This document shows positions 36,622 to 46,114 of a stretch of DNA of 64,000 bases, piece by piece. The notes under the pieces were generated by a model. It did no database searches and was not told the origin of the DNA. It saw only the letters and a program-made list of their open reading frames with translations. The position numbers and the translations under genes are program-made. Numbering within the stretch: position 1 is the stretch's first letter; each line of letters opens with the position of its first letter. The stretch is taken from contig NZ_JALJZT010000002.1 of NCBI RefSeq assembly GCF_024171405.1, forward strand, positions 1,984,001 to 2,048,000. The letters run 5' to 3'. The stretch comes from Qipengyuania citrea. Its GTDB lineage: Bacteria; Pseudomonadota; Alphaproteobacteria; Sphingomonadales; Sphingomonadaceae.

Positions 36622-37419
36622 TCAGTGCACGAACCGGGCGACGACATCGCGATAGCTGCGGCTCACCTTCACCTCGGCGCCCGAATCGAGCACGAGGAAG
36701 CATTCACCATTGGTATGCGGTTTCACCTGCCGCACCTGGTCGAGATTGACGATGGTCGAGCGATGCACGCGCTGGAACTTGCGCGGGTCGAGCCGGCGTT
36801 CGAGATCCTTCATCGTTTCACGCAGGATCAGCGAATTGTCGCCGGTATAAATGCACATGTAATCGCCCGCGGCCTCGATATGCTCGATCGTTTCGACCTC
36901 GACGCGAAAGATCTGGCCGCGGTCCTTGATATTGATGAGCTTCTCGAACCGGCTGGCCGCCTCGGCATCCTCGCCCGCGAGCGTTTCGGCGGCTTCGGGG
37001 GCGACTTCGGACAGGACGCTCTTCAGTTTCTCCGCCTCTTCGGTCGATTTCTTCTCGGCCAGACGCTGGCGCACGCGCTCGATCGTATCGGCCAGCTTGT
37101 CCTCGTCGACCGGCTTCATCAGGTAATTGACCGCATTCGCCTCGAACGCGCGGATCGCATGTTCCTGGAATGCGGTGACGAAGACGAACAGCGGCGGGTC
37201 GATCTCCATCACCCCCTGCACGACCGAGAAACCGTCGAAGCCGGGCATCTGGATATCGAGGAAGACGAGGTCGGGTTTCTGCGTCTTGATGGCGCGAATC
37301 GCCTCGCGGCCGTTCTGGCAGGTGCCGATGATCTCGACGTCCTCGAACGGTTCGAGCCGCAGCTGGAGGCCCTGGATGGCGAGCTTTTCGTCGTCGACTA
37401 GAAGGGTCCGGATGGTCAT
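36622..37419 (-). CDS. LytTR-family response regulator (second pair)
   Basis: 265 residues: receiver with Asp55 (LVFLDIQMPGFDG) and Lys in YLMKPVDE, a charged linker of about 45 residues (KKSTEEAEKLKSVL...), and a LytTR domain (about 165-262, FQRVHRSTIVNLDQVRQV). It overlaps the kinase gene by four bases (ATGA). The long linker distinguishes it from the first pair. Confidence 0.92.
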   Translation of the reverse strand: MTIRTLLVDDEKLAIQGLQLRLEPFEDVEIIGTCQNGREAIRAIKTQKPDLVFLDIQMPGFDGFSVVQGVMEIDPPLFVFVTAFQEHAIRAFEANAVNYLMKPVDEDKLADTIERVRQRLAEKKSTEEAEKLKSVLSEVAPEAAETLAGEDAEAASRFEKLINIKDRGQIFRVEVETIEHIEAAGDYMCIYTGDNSLILRETMKDLERRLDPRKFQRVHRSTIVNLDQVRQVKPHTNGECFLVLDSGAEVKVSRSYRDVVARFVH

Positions 37420-38648
37420 GTCGTCTGGGGTGCTTTCGAGGGTGAGTGTGTAGGTACAACGGCCGGGGAAGCCGCGGGTTTCTTAAGCGGGGCCGCCTGC
37501 GCGGGTGCGGCTTGCGCCGCGCTTAACGCGGGGTCCTCTTCGCTTTCGAAGGGTAATTCGATGAGCACGGAAAAGCCGCCGCTTTCGGGGGAGCGGATTT
37601 CGAAGCGGTGTTCCTCGCCATAGGCCTGCGCCAGCCGGTCGCGAATATTGGCGAGGCCGACTCCGGTCGAATCGCGGCGCGCATGCGTCGGGCGGACCGC
37701 GGGCAGGCCGGCCTCGATATTGTTCATCGTCATGCCCGGGCCCGTGTCCGACACGGTTACGCGCAGCCGCGGGCCGACGATCTGCGCGACGATGAAGATA
37801 TCCGCGCCTTCCTCCTGCGGGCTGACGCCGTATTTGATCGCGTTTTCGACCAATGGCTGAAGCAGCATCGCGGGCAGCCGCGCGCTGGCCGCCTCGGGCT
37901 CGACGCGAAAGCTCGAGCGCAGCCGTTCCTCGAAGCGCATCTGCTCGATCCCGAGATAGAGCTGCAGTGTCTCGACCTCCTGCGCCACGGTTACCTTGCC
38001 GCCCGGCTGAGTCACCAGCGTGTGGCGCAGGAAGCTCGACAGGCGGGTGAGCATGGCATTGGCGGTCTCGCTCTGCTTGAGCAGGACCAGCGTGCTGATC
38101 GAATTGAGCGTGTTGAACAGGAAGTGCGGGTTGAGCTGGTAGCGCAGCATGGCCAGCTGCGCGCTGGTCGCCTGCGCTTCGAGCCGTTCGAGCCGGTCGG
38201 CCTGTTCCTCGACCTGGAGGAAGAAATTGATCGCGTAATAGAGCGCCGACCACGCGCCGAGCAGCGTCAGGTCGAAGAAGTAGATGCCCACGAACAGATT
38301 GGCGAAGCTGGTATTCGACGACGCCGCGCCCGCCACGTCGAGCACCCAGCTGTCGATGAAGGCATAGATGCCCACCGCGAGGACCAGCACCATCGCAGTC
38401 GCGCCCCAGGTCACGATCGGGCGCTGGCGGATCAGCTTGCCATAGACCACCGCGAGGATCAGGCTGAGCGAGAAACCGGTGATCGTGGCAATCAGGATGA
38501 TGACCAGCCGGTCGGGCGGTTGGCCATTGGCCAGCGCGGACATGACGCGCAGCATGGTGGCCCCGCCCCAGCCGGCCAGCTGGAGGTTCCAGAACGCCTG
38601 GTTCTTATTGGCGAAGAACGGCGTTGGGCGAATGGGCAAGACTGCCAT
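37416..38648 (-). CDS. LytS-type sensor histidine kinase (second pair)
   Basis: 410 residues with four membrane segments before about residue 160, a helical linker, NPHFLFNTLNSISTL phospho-acceptor, ENAIKYG and DTGPG ATP-binding blocks and VGLANIRDRL. The C-terminal 40 residues are Pro/Ala-rich. Transcribed with its regulator; the gene reads away from the HD-domain gene. Confidence 0.92.
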   Translation of the reverse strand: MAVLPIRPTPFFANKNQAFWNLQLAGWGGATMLRVMSALANGQPPDRLVIILIATITGFSLSLILAVVYGKLIRQRPIVTWGATAMVLVLAVGIYAFIDSWVLDVAGAASSNTSFANLFVGIYFFDLTLLGAWSALYYAINFFLQVEEQADRLERLEAQATSAQLAMLRYQLNPHFLFNTLNSISTLVLLKQSETANAMLTRLSSFLRHTLVTQPGGKVTVAQEVETLQLYLGIEQMRFEERLRSSFRVEPEAASARLPAMLLQPLVENAIKYGVSPQEEGADIFIVAQIVGPRLRVTVSDTGPGMTMNNIEAGLPAVRPTHARRDSTGVGLANIRDRLAQAYGEEHRFEIRSPESGGFSVLIELPFESEEDPALSAAQAAPAQAAPLKKPAASPAVVPTHSPSKAPQTT

Positions 38649-38730
38649 GGGCCATGCCCTCTAGCGCAATTGCGACGAACTGCGCCAGTCGCTACAGTGT
38701 CATCGACAGCCGAAGCGAGGGAGAGACGCG

Positions 38731-39342
38731 ATGGGCGTGCAGGAAAATATCGAACATCCGGAAGCCGAACGCGCCAAGTTCCGCGAAATGCGCGAGGGCA
38801 CGGCAGAGGATTGGGCGATCATCGGCGGAGAGTATCGCGCCTTCGCCAAGGGCCTGCCCGATCGCGTCCTCGATCACCTCAAGCTGCTCCATGGCGATTT
38901 CGGCGGCTTTCCCGTCGACCGGCTCGAACATTCGCTGCAGACCGCGACTCGCGCGCATCGCGACGGACGGGGCGAGCAATATGTGGTCATGGCGCTGCTG
39001 CATGATATCGGCGATACGCTGGGCAGCTATAACCACCCCGAAGTGGCCGCCTCGATCATCAAGCCCTTCGTCACCGACGAAATCCACTGGATCTGCCAGA
39101 ACCACGGCGCTTTCCAGGGCTATTACTATTTCCACTTCCTCGGCATGGACCAGAACGCTCGCGACAAGTTCGCCGACCACCCGCATTTCGAAGCGTGCCG
39201 GACCTTCTGCGAGAAATACGACCAGGCCGCCTTCGACCCCGCCTATGACAGCGAACCGCTCGAATTCTTCGAACCGATGGTCCGCCGGGTGATGGAACGG
39301 CCGCTCGCCTCGATGTACGCCAAGGCAATGGAAGCGGAGTGA
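38731..39342 (+). CDS. HD-domain phosphohydrolase-like protein
   Basis: 203 residues. The HD motif is split as usual: His in LEHSLQTATRAHRDG, the His-Asp pair in LLHDIGDTLG, and further histidines in HWICQNHGAFQGYYYFH. The spacing resembles the PhnZ/MIOX-like diiron oxygenase branch as much as a phosphohydrolase, so chemistry is open. ATG 38731 has a GAGGGAGAG site. It converges on the DsbA-like gene with four bases between. Confidence 0.8.
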   Translation: MGVQENIEHPEAERAKFREMREGTAEDWAIIGGEYRAFAKGLPDRVLDHLKLLHGDFGGFPVDRLEHSLQTATRAHRDGRGEQYVVMALLHDIGDTLGSYNHPEVAASIIKPFVTDEIHWICQNHGAFQGYYYFHFLGMDQNARDKFADHPHFEACRTFCEKYDQAAFDPAYDSEPLEFFEPMVRRVMERPLASMYAKAMEAE

Positions 39343-39346
39343 GCGC

Positions 39347-40033
39347 CTAGCCCTCCGCCGCGAGCGCGTCGGCGAGGCGCTGTTCGGGCACCAGCCCCTG
39401 GATGACCTCGTCGCCCGCTATCCAGCTGGGTGTTCCGGTGAATTGCAGCGAGCGGGCGAAGGCCATGTTGCGCGCGAGTTCGCCGGTGGCCGCGTCGGAT
39501 GCAGCGAATTTTTCCGCGGCGGGCATATCGAGCCCCGCGATCTGCGCCGCGCGGGCGACATTCGCCTTGCTCGGCGGACCCTGGTCGAACATGGCGTGGT
39601 AGAAGGCGGGGTATTTCCCCTGCGCCGCGGCAGCCAGCGCCATACGCGCGGCCTGTTCGCTGCCGTCGAAGATCGGCCATTCGCGGACCACGACCTTCAA
39701 TTCGGGGTCGGCGGCGATCAAGCGGTCGATTCCGGCGATCGACTGGCGGCAATAGGTGCAGCCGTAATCGGTGAACTTGACCAGCACCCTGGTGCCTTGC
39801 GGGTTGCCCAGGACCGCGCCTTGGAAAGGCTCTTTCACTTCACCCGAAACCTGCGCCAGCCGGTTCTCGGCTTCGCTGCGCTGATAGGCTTCGGACATTT
39901 CGGGAAGGATCTGCGGATTGGCGAGCAAATAATCGCGCGTATGGCCATGCCCCAGCCCCGAGAGCGACCACAGGCCGGCCCCGGCGAAGCCGAACACCAG
40001 CGCGATCAGCGCGGTCAGCAGGTTGTTTTTCAT
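39347..40033 (-). CDS. DsbA-family thioredoxin-like protein
   Basis: 228 residues: N-terminal membrane anchor or signal (residues 5-25), then a thioredoxin fold with Cys92-Thr-Tyr-Cys95 and the cis-proline loop TGTPSW near 200. Probably a periplasmic disulfide oxidoreductase of the BdbD/ScsC group. It is downstream of the M48 peptidase gene by 17 bases, an envelope-quality pair. Confidence 0.88.
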   Translation of the reverse strand: MKNNLLTALIALVFGFAGAGLWSLSGLGHGHTRDYLLANPQILPEMSEAYQRSEAENRLAQVSGEVKEPFQGAVLGNPQGTRVLVKFTDYGCTYCRQSIAGIDRLIAADPELKVVVREWPIFDGSEQAARMALAAAAQGKYPAFYHAMFDQGPPSKANVARAAQIAGLDMPAAEKFAASDAATGELARNMAFARSLQFTGTPSWIAGDEVIQGLVPEQRLADALAAEG

Positions 40034-40050
40034 CGGATCCCTCGGTTTTC

Positions 40051-41430
40051 TCAGCCCGGTGCGCAATTGCGCCCGCGCTCCATTTCGCATTGCCGCTCGA
40101 GCAATGCACGCGCTTGCATGCCGATGTCCTGCGCGCGGATCCAGTCGGGCGTGCCACGGTCGAGACCGCCCTCGGCAGCCTGCGCGCTGCGTAGCGCCAG
40201 GCCGTACTGGCCGCTCATCACCTGCTGTTCGGCAGTCGCCAGACGCGCGCGCGCCGTGTCGCCGCGCGCGGCATAGACCACGCCGAGCTGGTACCAGGCG
40301 AAGGGATTGCGCCGGTCGCGCCCCACCGCGGCGCGCAGCACGCGCTCGGCCTCTTCGTAATTGTCGCGGTCTTCGGTGGCGATCAGCGCATGGCCGAACA
40401 GGCTGGCGATCAGCGGTTCGGAATTGGTCAGCGCAGTCGCGCGGCGCAGCGGCTCGAGCGATTCCTCGGGCCGTCCCGATTCGAGCAGGACCTGTCCCTT
40501 GAGCTCGAGAAAATACGGATCGTCCGGGTCGATGGCGAGCAGCTGATCGGTCGCGCCAAGCGCGAGGTCGACCCGCGCGTTCTGGTGATAGGCATAGGCG
40601 CGTGCGTAGAGCGCGGGGACCGTCGCATCGGTTTCGGGATAGTCGCGCAAGGTGGCCGAGGGCTTGGCCAGATAGCCCACGAGCTTCGCCTTCACGCGCT
40701 CGAAATTGGCCTGGTTGCGCGCATTACGCGGGCGTTCCCAGGCAGGGTCCTTTTCATAAACCTCGCGCAGCGCGGCGATGCGATCGCCCGAAAGCGGGTG
40801 GGTGCGGTAGAACCCCGCTTCGTCGCTCTGGCTGTAACCATAGCGATACTCCTGGTTAAGCAGCTTGCCGAAGAAGGCGAGCGAACCGCGCCCCGAGATC
40901 CCCGATTTCGAGAGATATTCCGCCCCGGCGAAATCGGCGGACGATTCCTGTGTCCGGCTGAAGGCCAGGAACTTGCCCATCGCGGCCTGCTGCCCCGCCA
41001 TCATGATACCCATTGCGGCATCGCCCGCGCCCGCCAGCGCGGCACCGATTCCGGCGATCATCGACAGCAGCGATATCTTCGTTGCAGCGGCGGCGCCCTC
41101 GCCATAGCGGAGGATGTGGCCCCCGGTGATATGGCCGAGCTCGTGCGCGATGACGCCCTGGACTTCCTCGGCACTATCGGCGGCATCGAACAGCCCCGAA
41201 TGGATATAGACCGCCTGGCCGCCCGCGACGAAGGCGTTGATCGACGGATCATTGATCAGGATGATTTCGACATTGTCGGGTTCGAGCCCGGCCGCCTCGA
41301 TCAGCGGCGCGGAAATCTCGTCGAGGAATGCCTCGGTCTCGGCATCGCGCAGAATGCTTTGCGCGGCGACCGGCTGCGCCGCGAGCATGGCGGCAGCAAG
41401 GAAGACAATGAGGCGGGTGAGCAGGCGCAT
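40051..41430 (-). CDS. M48 metallopeptidase with TPR tail (BepA-like)
   Basis: 459 residues: signal peptide (to VAAQ), zinc motif HELGH (96-100) with a third ligand in QESSADFAGAEYL, and from about 275 TPR repeats. This architecture matches BepA/YfgC, which degrades misassembled outer-membrane LptD/BAM clients. It forms an operon with the DsbA-like gene, consistent with disulfide-containing LptD. Confidence 0.9.
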   Translation of the reverse strand: MRLLTRLIVFLAAAMLAAQPVAAQSILRDAETEAFLDEISAPLIEAAGLEPDNVEIILINDPSINAFVAGGQAVYIHSGLFDAADSAEEVQGVIAHELGHITGGHILRYGEGAAAATKISLLSMIAGIGAALAGAGDAAMGIMMAGQQAAMGKFLAFSRTQESSADFAGAEYLSKSGISGRGSLAFFGKLLNQEYRYGYSQSDEAGFYRTHPLSGDRIAALREVYEKDPAWERPRNARNQANFERVKAKLVGYLAKPSATLRDYPETDATVPALYARAYAYHQNARVDLALGATDQLLAIDPDDPYFLELKGQVLLESGRPEESLEPLRRATALTNSEPLIASLFGHALIATEDRDNYEEAERVLRAAVGRDRRNPFAWYQLGVVYAARGDTARARLATAEQQVMSGQYGLALRSAQAAEGGLDRGTPDWIRAQDIGMQARALLERQCEMERGRNCAPG

Positions 41431-41441
41431 CGGCGCGCAGC

Positions 41442-42344
41442 CTAAGGCCTTTCGGCCTGAACCGAAACTGAAAGATCGGTCACCCGCAACGCGAAGGCGA
41501 GGATTGCTTCGTCGACATCGCGCGACCCGCGCCAGGGACTCGCCAGCGAGATCAGCGGCGCATTGTGATCGAAGCCCGCGAGAAAGCGCGTTTCGACCGC
41601 GCTGCCCGCTTGTTCCAGCGCCGCCGCCAGCGCGCGGGTGTTGCGCGGTCTGACCAGCGTGTCATCCTCGCCGTGGATCAGCAGCATGGGCGGGGCCCCG
41701 GCGCGCACATGATTGACCGGCTGCGTCTCGCTGCCCGCGCCAACCGACCCGAATGCCTCGCGGCTCGATGGTTTGTCATAGGGGTAGAAGTCGTAGGGCC
41801 CCGCGAGGCCGACTGCGCCGCTGAGCTGCACACCGCTGCCCGCGAGCCATTTCTCCTCCAGCGCAACCTGCACGACATTATAGGCCCCCGCCGAATGCCC
41901 GGCGACGACGATGCGCGTCGGATCACCGCCATATTGCGACGCCAGCCGCGCGGTTTCGCGGATTGCCGCAGCGGTATCTTCGAGCATGGCGGGGTAACGC
42001 CCGTCCTCGGCGAGGCGGTAACCTGCCAGTACGACTACGAAGCCTTCGGGTGCCAGCGCGCGGGCGATGAAATTGTAATCGTCCGGATCGCCCCAGCTCC
42101 AGCTGCCGCCATGGACGAAAATAAGGATCGGGAGCGGCGCGTCGGCCCCCGCAGGCGTGTAGATGCGCAGCTTCTGCGCGGGATGTGCGCCGTAAAGCCC
42201 ACTCGATACCAGCGTCACGCCGCGTGACCCGCCGGTTACCCGGTCGATCCCGTCGAGCACGGCCGGACCGTTGCTGCGGACCGCCCATAGGAAGGCCCCG
42301 CCTGCGAGCAGGAGGACGACCAGCAGTCCGAGCAGGATTTTCAT
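41442..42344 (-). CDS. Alpha/beta hydrolase, HSL-type esterase
   Basis: 300 residues from ATG 42344, which has GAGGCG eight bases upstream; ATG 42356 overlapping the upstream stop (ATGA) is the alternative. N-terminal hydrophobic anchor, oxyanion HGGSW, nucleophile GHSAG, acid in IHGEDDTLV and His in GFDHNAP. Substrate unknown; similar to kynurenine-formamidase and carboxylesterase-like hydrolases. Confidence 0.85.
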   Translation of the reverse strand: MKILLGLLVVLLLAGGAFLWAVRSNGPAVLDGIDRVTGGSRGVTLVSSGLYGAHPAQKLRIYTPAGADAPLPILIFVHGGSWSWGDPDDYNFIARALAPEGFVVVLAGYRLAEDGRYPAMLEDTAAAIRETARLASQYGGDPTRIVVAGHSAGAYNVVQVALEEKWLAGSGVQLSGAVGLAGPYDFYPYDKPSSREAFGSVGAGSETQPVNHVRAGAPPMLLIHGEDDTLVRPRNTRALAAALEQAGSAVETRFLAGFDHNAPLISLASPWRGSRDVDEAILAFALRVTDLSVSVQAERP

Positions 42345-42352
42345 AGTGCGCC

Positions 42353-43456
42353 TCATGCCAGTTCCGGGTCCGTTGCTTCGACCGTATCGACGATCGCCTT
42401 GGCCTCATCATCGGCGAGCAGGCCAATCGAGGCGAGGAAATTGTGCCCGGTATCATAGCCGTTTCCGTGCCATAATGGCACTTTTGCCGCCTCGAGATTG
42501 GCCTTCGCGGTTAGTTCGTCGGGGGTCATCCGCTCGCCTACCTTGCGAATGAAGATCGCACGGACCCGGCCCGGGTTCTCCAGCGCGACGTCGGCAAAGG
42601 CGGTCAGGTCGCCCTGGCTGTCATCGCCGATCAGCGCGAACTTCATGTCCGGGTAGGTCGCGAGGATGCCATCGATCGCGGCGCGCTTGTGCGCGCCGTG
42701 GCTGGACGAGCCGAAGGTCTCGCGGTTGAGGCCCCAGTCACGCAGCGCGATCGGCCCCAGTGGCAGGCCGCGCCCGCGGATATAGGTCACGAGATAGCTG
42801 AACAGGTTCCACGGGCTCGACGAGACATAGAAGAACGGGCGGTGGGTGGCCGGCTGGCGTGTCCCGGCATGGCCGCTGCCCTCGGCCAGCACCTCGCCGC
42901 CGCCGAGCGCGTTGTAGAATACATCCGCCCCGGGCACGAGAATCCGCTCGGCCGGCATCTCCATGAGGACGCGCCGCCAATTGCGCAGCACGGCGCGAAA
43001 ATCGCCGGTGATCCCGGTTTCGATGATGGTGTCGTCAATGTCCGAAATTACCGCGAGGCCGGTGTCGTTTCCCGGCGCGAGGACATGCGCATCGAGGCAC
43101 TGGTCCGCGCCATTGGCCTGCCAGTGGATGACCACCGTCTCCCACGCGGGGTGCACATCATATTCCCACTCGGGATCGAGCCGGATATCGAAATGGACGA
43201 AGCCCTCGCCATCGGTCAGCCCCTGGTGGCGCTGGCTTGCCTCGCCCGGCCGCGCAATTTCGAGCTCGACCGGGAATTCGCCGACCTCGTGGCTGGCGAA
43301 CTGCCCCAGCATGGTTTTCGCCGCGCGCCATTTGCCGCGTTTCTCGAACTTGCCCACGCGGGATCGCAAGGCCCGCGCGGTAAGGCGCAGGCGGCTGCGG
43401 TTCCGATAACCGAAATAGGGCTGGATACGGACGGGCGCGGTAGGCAGAAACGGCAT
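42353..43456 (-). CDS. App1-family phosphatase (DUF2183)
   Basis: 367 residues. HAD-type nucleophile motif VISDIDDTIIETG, then FFYVSSSPWNLF and ALIGDDSQGDLTAFADVA (acid pair). The family includes yeast phosphatidate phosphatase App1; the bacterial substrate is not established. It overlaps the esterase gene region and precedes it, so a lipid-metabolism pair is plausible. Confidence 0.86.
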   Translation of the reverse strand: MPFLPTAPVRIQPYFGYRNRSRLRLTARALRSRVGKFEKRGKWRAAKTMLGQFASHEVGEFPVELEIARPGEASQRHQGLTDGEGFVHFDIRLDPEWEYDVHPAWETVVIHWQANGADQCLDAHVLAPGNDTGLAVISDIDDTIIETGITGDFRAVLRNWRRVLMEMPAERILVPGADVFYNALGGGEVLAEGSGHAGTRQPATHRPFFYVSSSPWNLFSYLVTYIRGRGLPLGPIALRDWGLNRETFGSSSHGAHKRAAIDGILATYPDMKFALIGDDSQGDLTAFADVALENPGRVRAIFIRKVGERMTPDELTAKANLEAAKVPLWHGNGYDTGHNFLASIGLLADDEAKAIVDTVEATDPELA

Positions 43457-43516
43457 CGCCCCCGCGCTAGCCGGTGCAGCGCGGGGGCGACAAGCCTTTT
43501 GTCCGGAGCGGGTTTT

Positions 43517-45523
43517 CTAGCCGAGCAGCTTGCGCGCGGCGCGTTCGACCAGCGGCACATCCTCGGGCACTTCGCCGATCACTTCCGGGTCGCCGTTGGG
43601 CGTGCGGCGGACCATGACCAGCGCGAATTCGGCGCCGTCCTCGTCCAGCTCGTCGAGCGACAGCGAGTCGAGTGCGCGCAGCTTGCGTGCAAGACTGGCG
43701 CGGACTGCCTTCTTGTCGTCGACCGGCTTGCCCTGCTCTTCCTTGCGCAGGCGGCGTTCTTCATTGACGATGCCCTTGAGGCCGCCTTCGGCCTCGCGCA
43801 GGAAAGTGGCGAGCGTGCCGCGTTCGACACCCACGCGGTGGGCATGCGTCAGCACGGCGGCGTATTCGGTGAGCCGGGTCTTGTCGTAATCGGCGCCGAA
43901 GACGAGCTTGACCACCGGGGTCATCGGCGCGCGGTCCTGATAGGTCAGGCTGTTGCTGGCCAGCAGCTCGTCGAATTCGGCGGGGTTGTGCTGCGCCTCG
44001 AGGCTGAAATCATAGGCGCGGCCGACCGCGGCATACAGCGTCTTGCGACTGCGATCCTCGGTGCTCTGCGCGGCCTGCGCCATTTCGCGCGCTGCGGCGA
44101 GGCTGTCGTATAGGCCTTCGGGGGCGGCCCTATCCTCCTCGACCGGCGCTTCGGCCTGAGCCTCGTCGCGAGGCCACTCTTCCGCAGCGTAGCCGATGGC
44201 TTCGTCTAGCGGCGCGGTGGGTACATTCGGCTCGTCGTATAGCGGCTGGTCCTCGAATGCCGGCTCGAAGTCGTCCACTTCCCCGCCAGCGACGATCGCG
44301 AATTCGGTGTCGTCCTCTTCGGGTTCTCCCTCGTCCGTCTCGGCCATCGGCTCTAGCCAGTGCCCAGCGGGAGCCTCGTAGGCGGTGGGCATGGGCGGCG
44401 GGAGCGCCGCGTCTTCGCCGTGGAAGGCCTGCGGTATGGGCGGCCCGGCCTCGTCGCCGGTCAGGTCGACGCTCTTCTTGGCCCGCTCGCCGCGGCTCAC
44501 CAGCGAGATCAGGCTGCTCGACGTCTCTTCATCGGCCAGTGGATTGACGACATCGGCAACATCGTCCTCGCCTTCTTCCTCTTCGTCCCATTCGGGCAGA
44601 CCGTAATCGGCGGCGGTCTTGATGCTGTTGTCGAACTCGGGGCCATCGTCGCCCAGCCCCATGTCGTCGGCAATCGGGCTGCCCAGCGGATTGCCGAGCG
44701 CATCGAGGCGCGGGCCGGACGGAGCGGGGCGTGCGCTTGCTTCCACCGCGACCTCTTCCGGTTCGTCATCGACCGTACCGAATGCGGGCTGCGGCAATGC
44801 GCCGTGTCCATGGCTTTCCATCATCTCTGCGTTCCCGAGTTCGAGCACGTCTTCGCCATATTCGGCGCGCACATTGGTCGTCAGCGTTTCGGCGGTTTCG
44901 ACGGTGTTGCCGTAGTCCGGTGCGCTCCCGAGCGACTGGTCGATGGCAAGCAAGAGCTCGTCGGCGGTCTGCTGGTCGGCCATTTCCTTCCAGTTGATCA
45001 CGCCATAAATGAAATCGATCGTCTGGTTGTTGCTCGAATAGGGCAACAGGATCCCGCGATAGAGCACCGGTACGCCGCTCGCATCGATGAATTCGGCCTC
45101 GAAGCCGATCGGCGCCTGGTTGGCGAGGATCTGCATGTAATGGTCGGTGATCCGGCTCAGTACCGAACGTCCGGGTACTTGCGACAGCAGCGCGGGACCG
45201 CCGTCGAAATCGCATTCATACGCCAGTTCGGCGCCGACGAAGCGGACCATTGGGTCGTCGACATTGTCCGCCAGGTCGAGCAGCACCGAATAGGGGCCGA
45301 AATCGCCCAGCTGTTCGGGGTGGAGGTCGGCAATATGCGGGAAGTCGAGATCACCGAGCAGGCTGGCCCAGTGGTTGTAGGCGCGCACCTGCATGCGGCG
45401 CTCGTCCTGTCCGACCGGCGAGGGCGGCGGATCGAGCTCGGCGTCGGACTCCTCGACATAGTCGTCGTCGAAGTCCTCCTCCGCATCGCGCGAGCCAAAA
45501 TAGCCGCCTAGCCTGTCAATCAC
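43517..45523 (-). CDS. Large acidic PAS-domain protein
   Basis: 668 residues. Residues about 45-185 resemble the alphaproteobacterial PAS_5 type (YNHWASLLGDLDFPHIADLHPEQ, VRFVGAELAYECD). Residues about 200-465 are very acidic and low complexity, with runs of Asp/Glu. The last 180 residues are helical and charged (GGLKGIVNEERRLRKEEQ). No catalytic domain is visible; it may be an adaptor. Unknown role. Confidence 0.75.
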   Translation of the reverse strand: MIDRLGGYFGSRDAEEDFDDDYVEESDAELDPPPSPVGQDERRMQVRAYNHWASLLGDLDFPHIADLHPEQLGDFGPYSVLLDLADNVDDPMVRFVGAELAYECDFDGGPALLSQVPGRSVLSRITDHYMQILANQAPIGFEAEFIDASGVPVLYRGILLPYSSNNQTIDFIYGVINWKEMADQQTADELLLAIDQSLGSAPDYGNTVETAETLTTNVRAEYGEDVLELGNAEMMESHGHGALPQPAFGTVDDEPEEVAVEASARPAPSGPRLDALGNPLGSPIADDMGLGDDGPEFDNSIKTAADYGLPEWDEEEEGEDDVADVVNPLADEETSSSLISLVSRGERAKKSVDLTGDEAGPPIPQAFHGEDAALPPPMPTAYEAPAGHWLEPMAETDEGEPEEDDTEFAIVAGGEVDDFEPAFEDQPLYDEPNVPTAPLDEAIGYAAEEWPRDEAQAEAPVEEDRAAPEGLYDSLAAAREMAQAAQSTEDRSRKTLYAAVGRAYDFSLEAQHNPAEFDELLASNSLTYQDRAPMTPVVKLVFGADYDKTRLTEYAAVLTHAHRVGVERGTLATFLREAEGGLKGIVNEERRLRKEEQGKPVDDKKAVRASLARKLRALDSLSLDELDEDGAEFALVMVRRTPNGDPEVIGEVPEDVPLVERAARKLLG

Positions 45524-45625
45524 TGCGTAGTCCCCGCATTTTACTCATTCTGCAGGGGTATGCGGCGCGCGTGGTAAACATATCGTAAAGCGTATTGCCT
45601 GCGGATATGACCAGCGCGCAGCGCC

Positions 45626-46114
45626 TCAAAGCATGTAGCGCATCCGGATGGTGAGCCCGCGATCTTCCGCGCCGATATCGACCGCCGCGTCGGCGAAACT
45701 GGGCGGACCCATGCGCACCTTGGCATCGCGCGAGAAGCCGAAGCCTTCACGCGGCATCATGCCCAGCGCGCGGTCGGCCTTGCCATTGGCGTTCTCGTCA
45801 TGAAGCAGCGCAACGGCGTAGCGCCCCGGTTTGACGTTGGTGAAGGTGAAGGACACGCTGCCATCATGCGCCGGCGCGGTTGCCCCATGCGCCCCGGGCA
45901 CGCCGCGGCAGCGCGGAAACTGGTCTTCGTCGGTGGTCATGCAGGCGCGCACCACGCCCTTGGCATTGCGCAGTTCGGTCACCGTTACGGTAATCGTCGC
46001 GCCGGTTTTGGGCGGCGGCGGTGTCGCGGCTGCCAGCGCTGCACCCAGCGGCAGCAGCGCGAGCGCCGCCCTACGGCTCAGGCGTTGGGGCTGAGCCCGC
46101 GATCCGTGCCGCAC
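45626..46114 (-). CDS. DUF2141 exported protein
   Basis: 162 residues from GTG 46114: MRHGSRAQPQRLSRRAALALL has a twin-arginine-like signal (SRRAALAL), then a DUF2141 domain (TITVTVTELRNAKGVVRACM, GRYAVALLHDENANGKADRALGMMPREGFGFSRDA, which contains a calcium-loop-like DENANGKAD). The start is uncertain: ATG 46153 and a CTG overlapping the upstream stop are alternatives. It overlaps the hydroxylase gene by up to 37 bases. Confidence 0.78.
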   Translation of the reverse strand: MRHGSRAQPQRLSRRAALALLPLGAALAAATPPPPKTGATITVTVTELRNAKGVVRACMTTDEDQFPRCRGVPGAHGATAPAHDGSVSFTFTNVKPGRYAVALLHDENANGKADRALGMMPREGFGFSRDAKVRMGPPSFADAAVDIGAEDRGLTIRMRYML

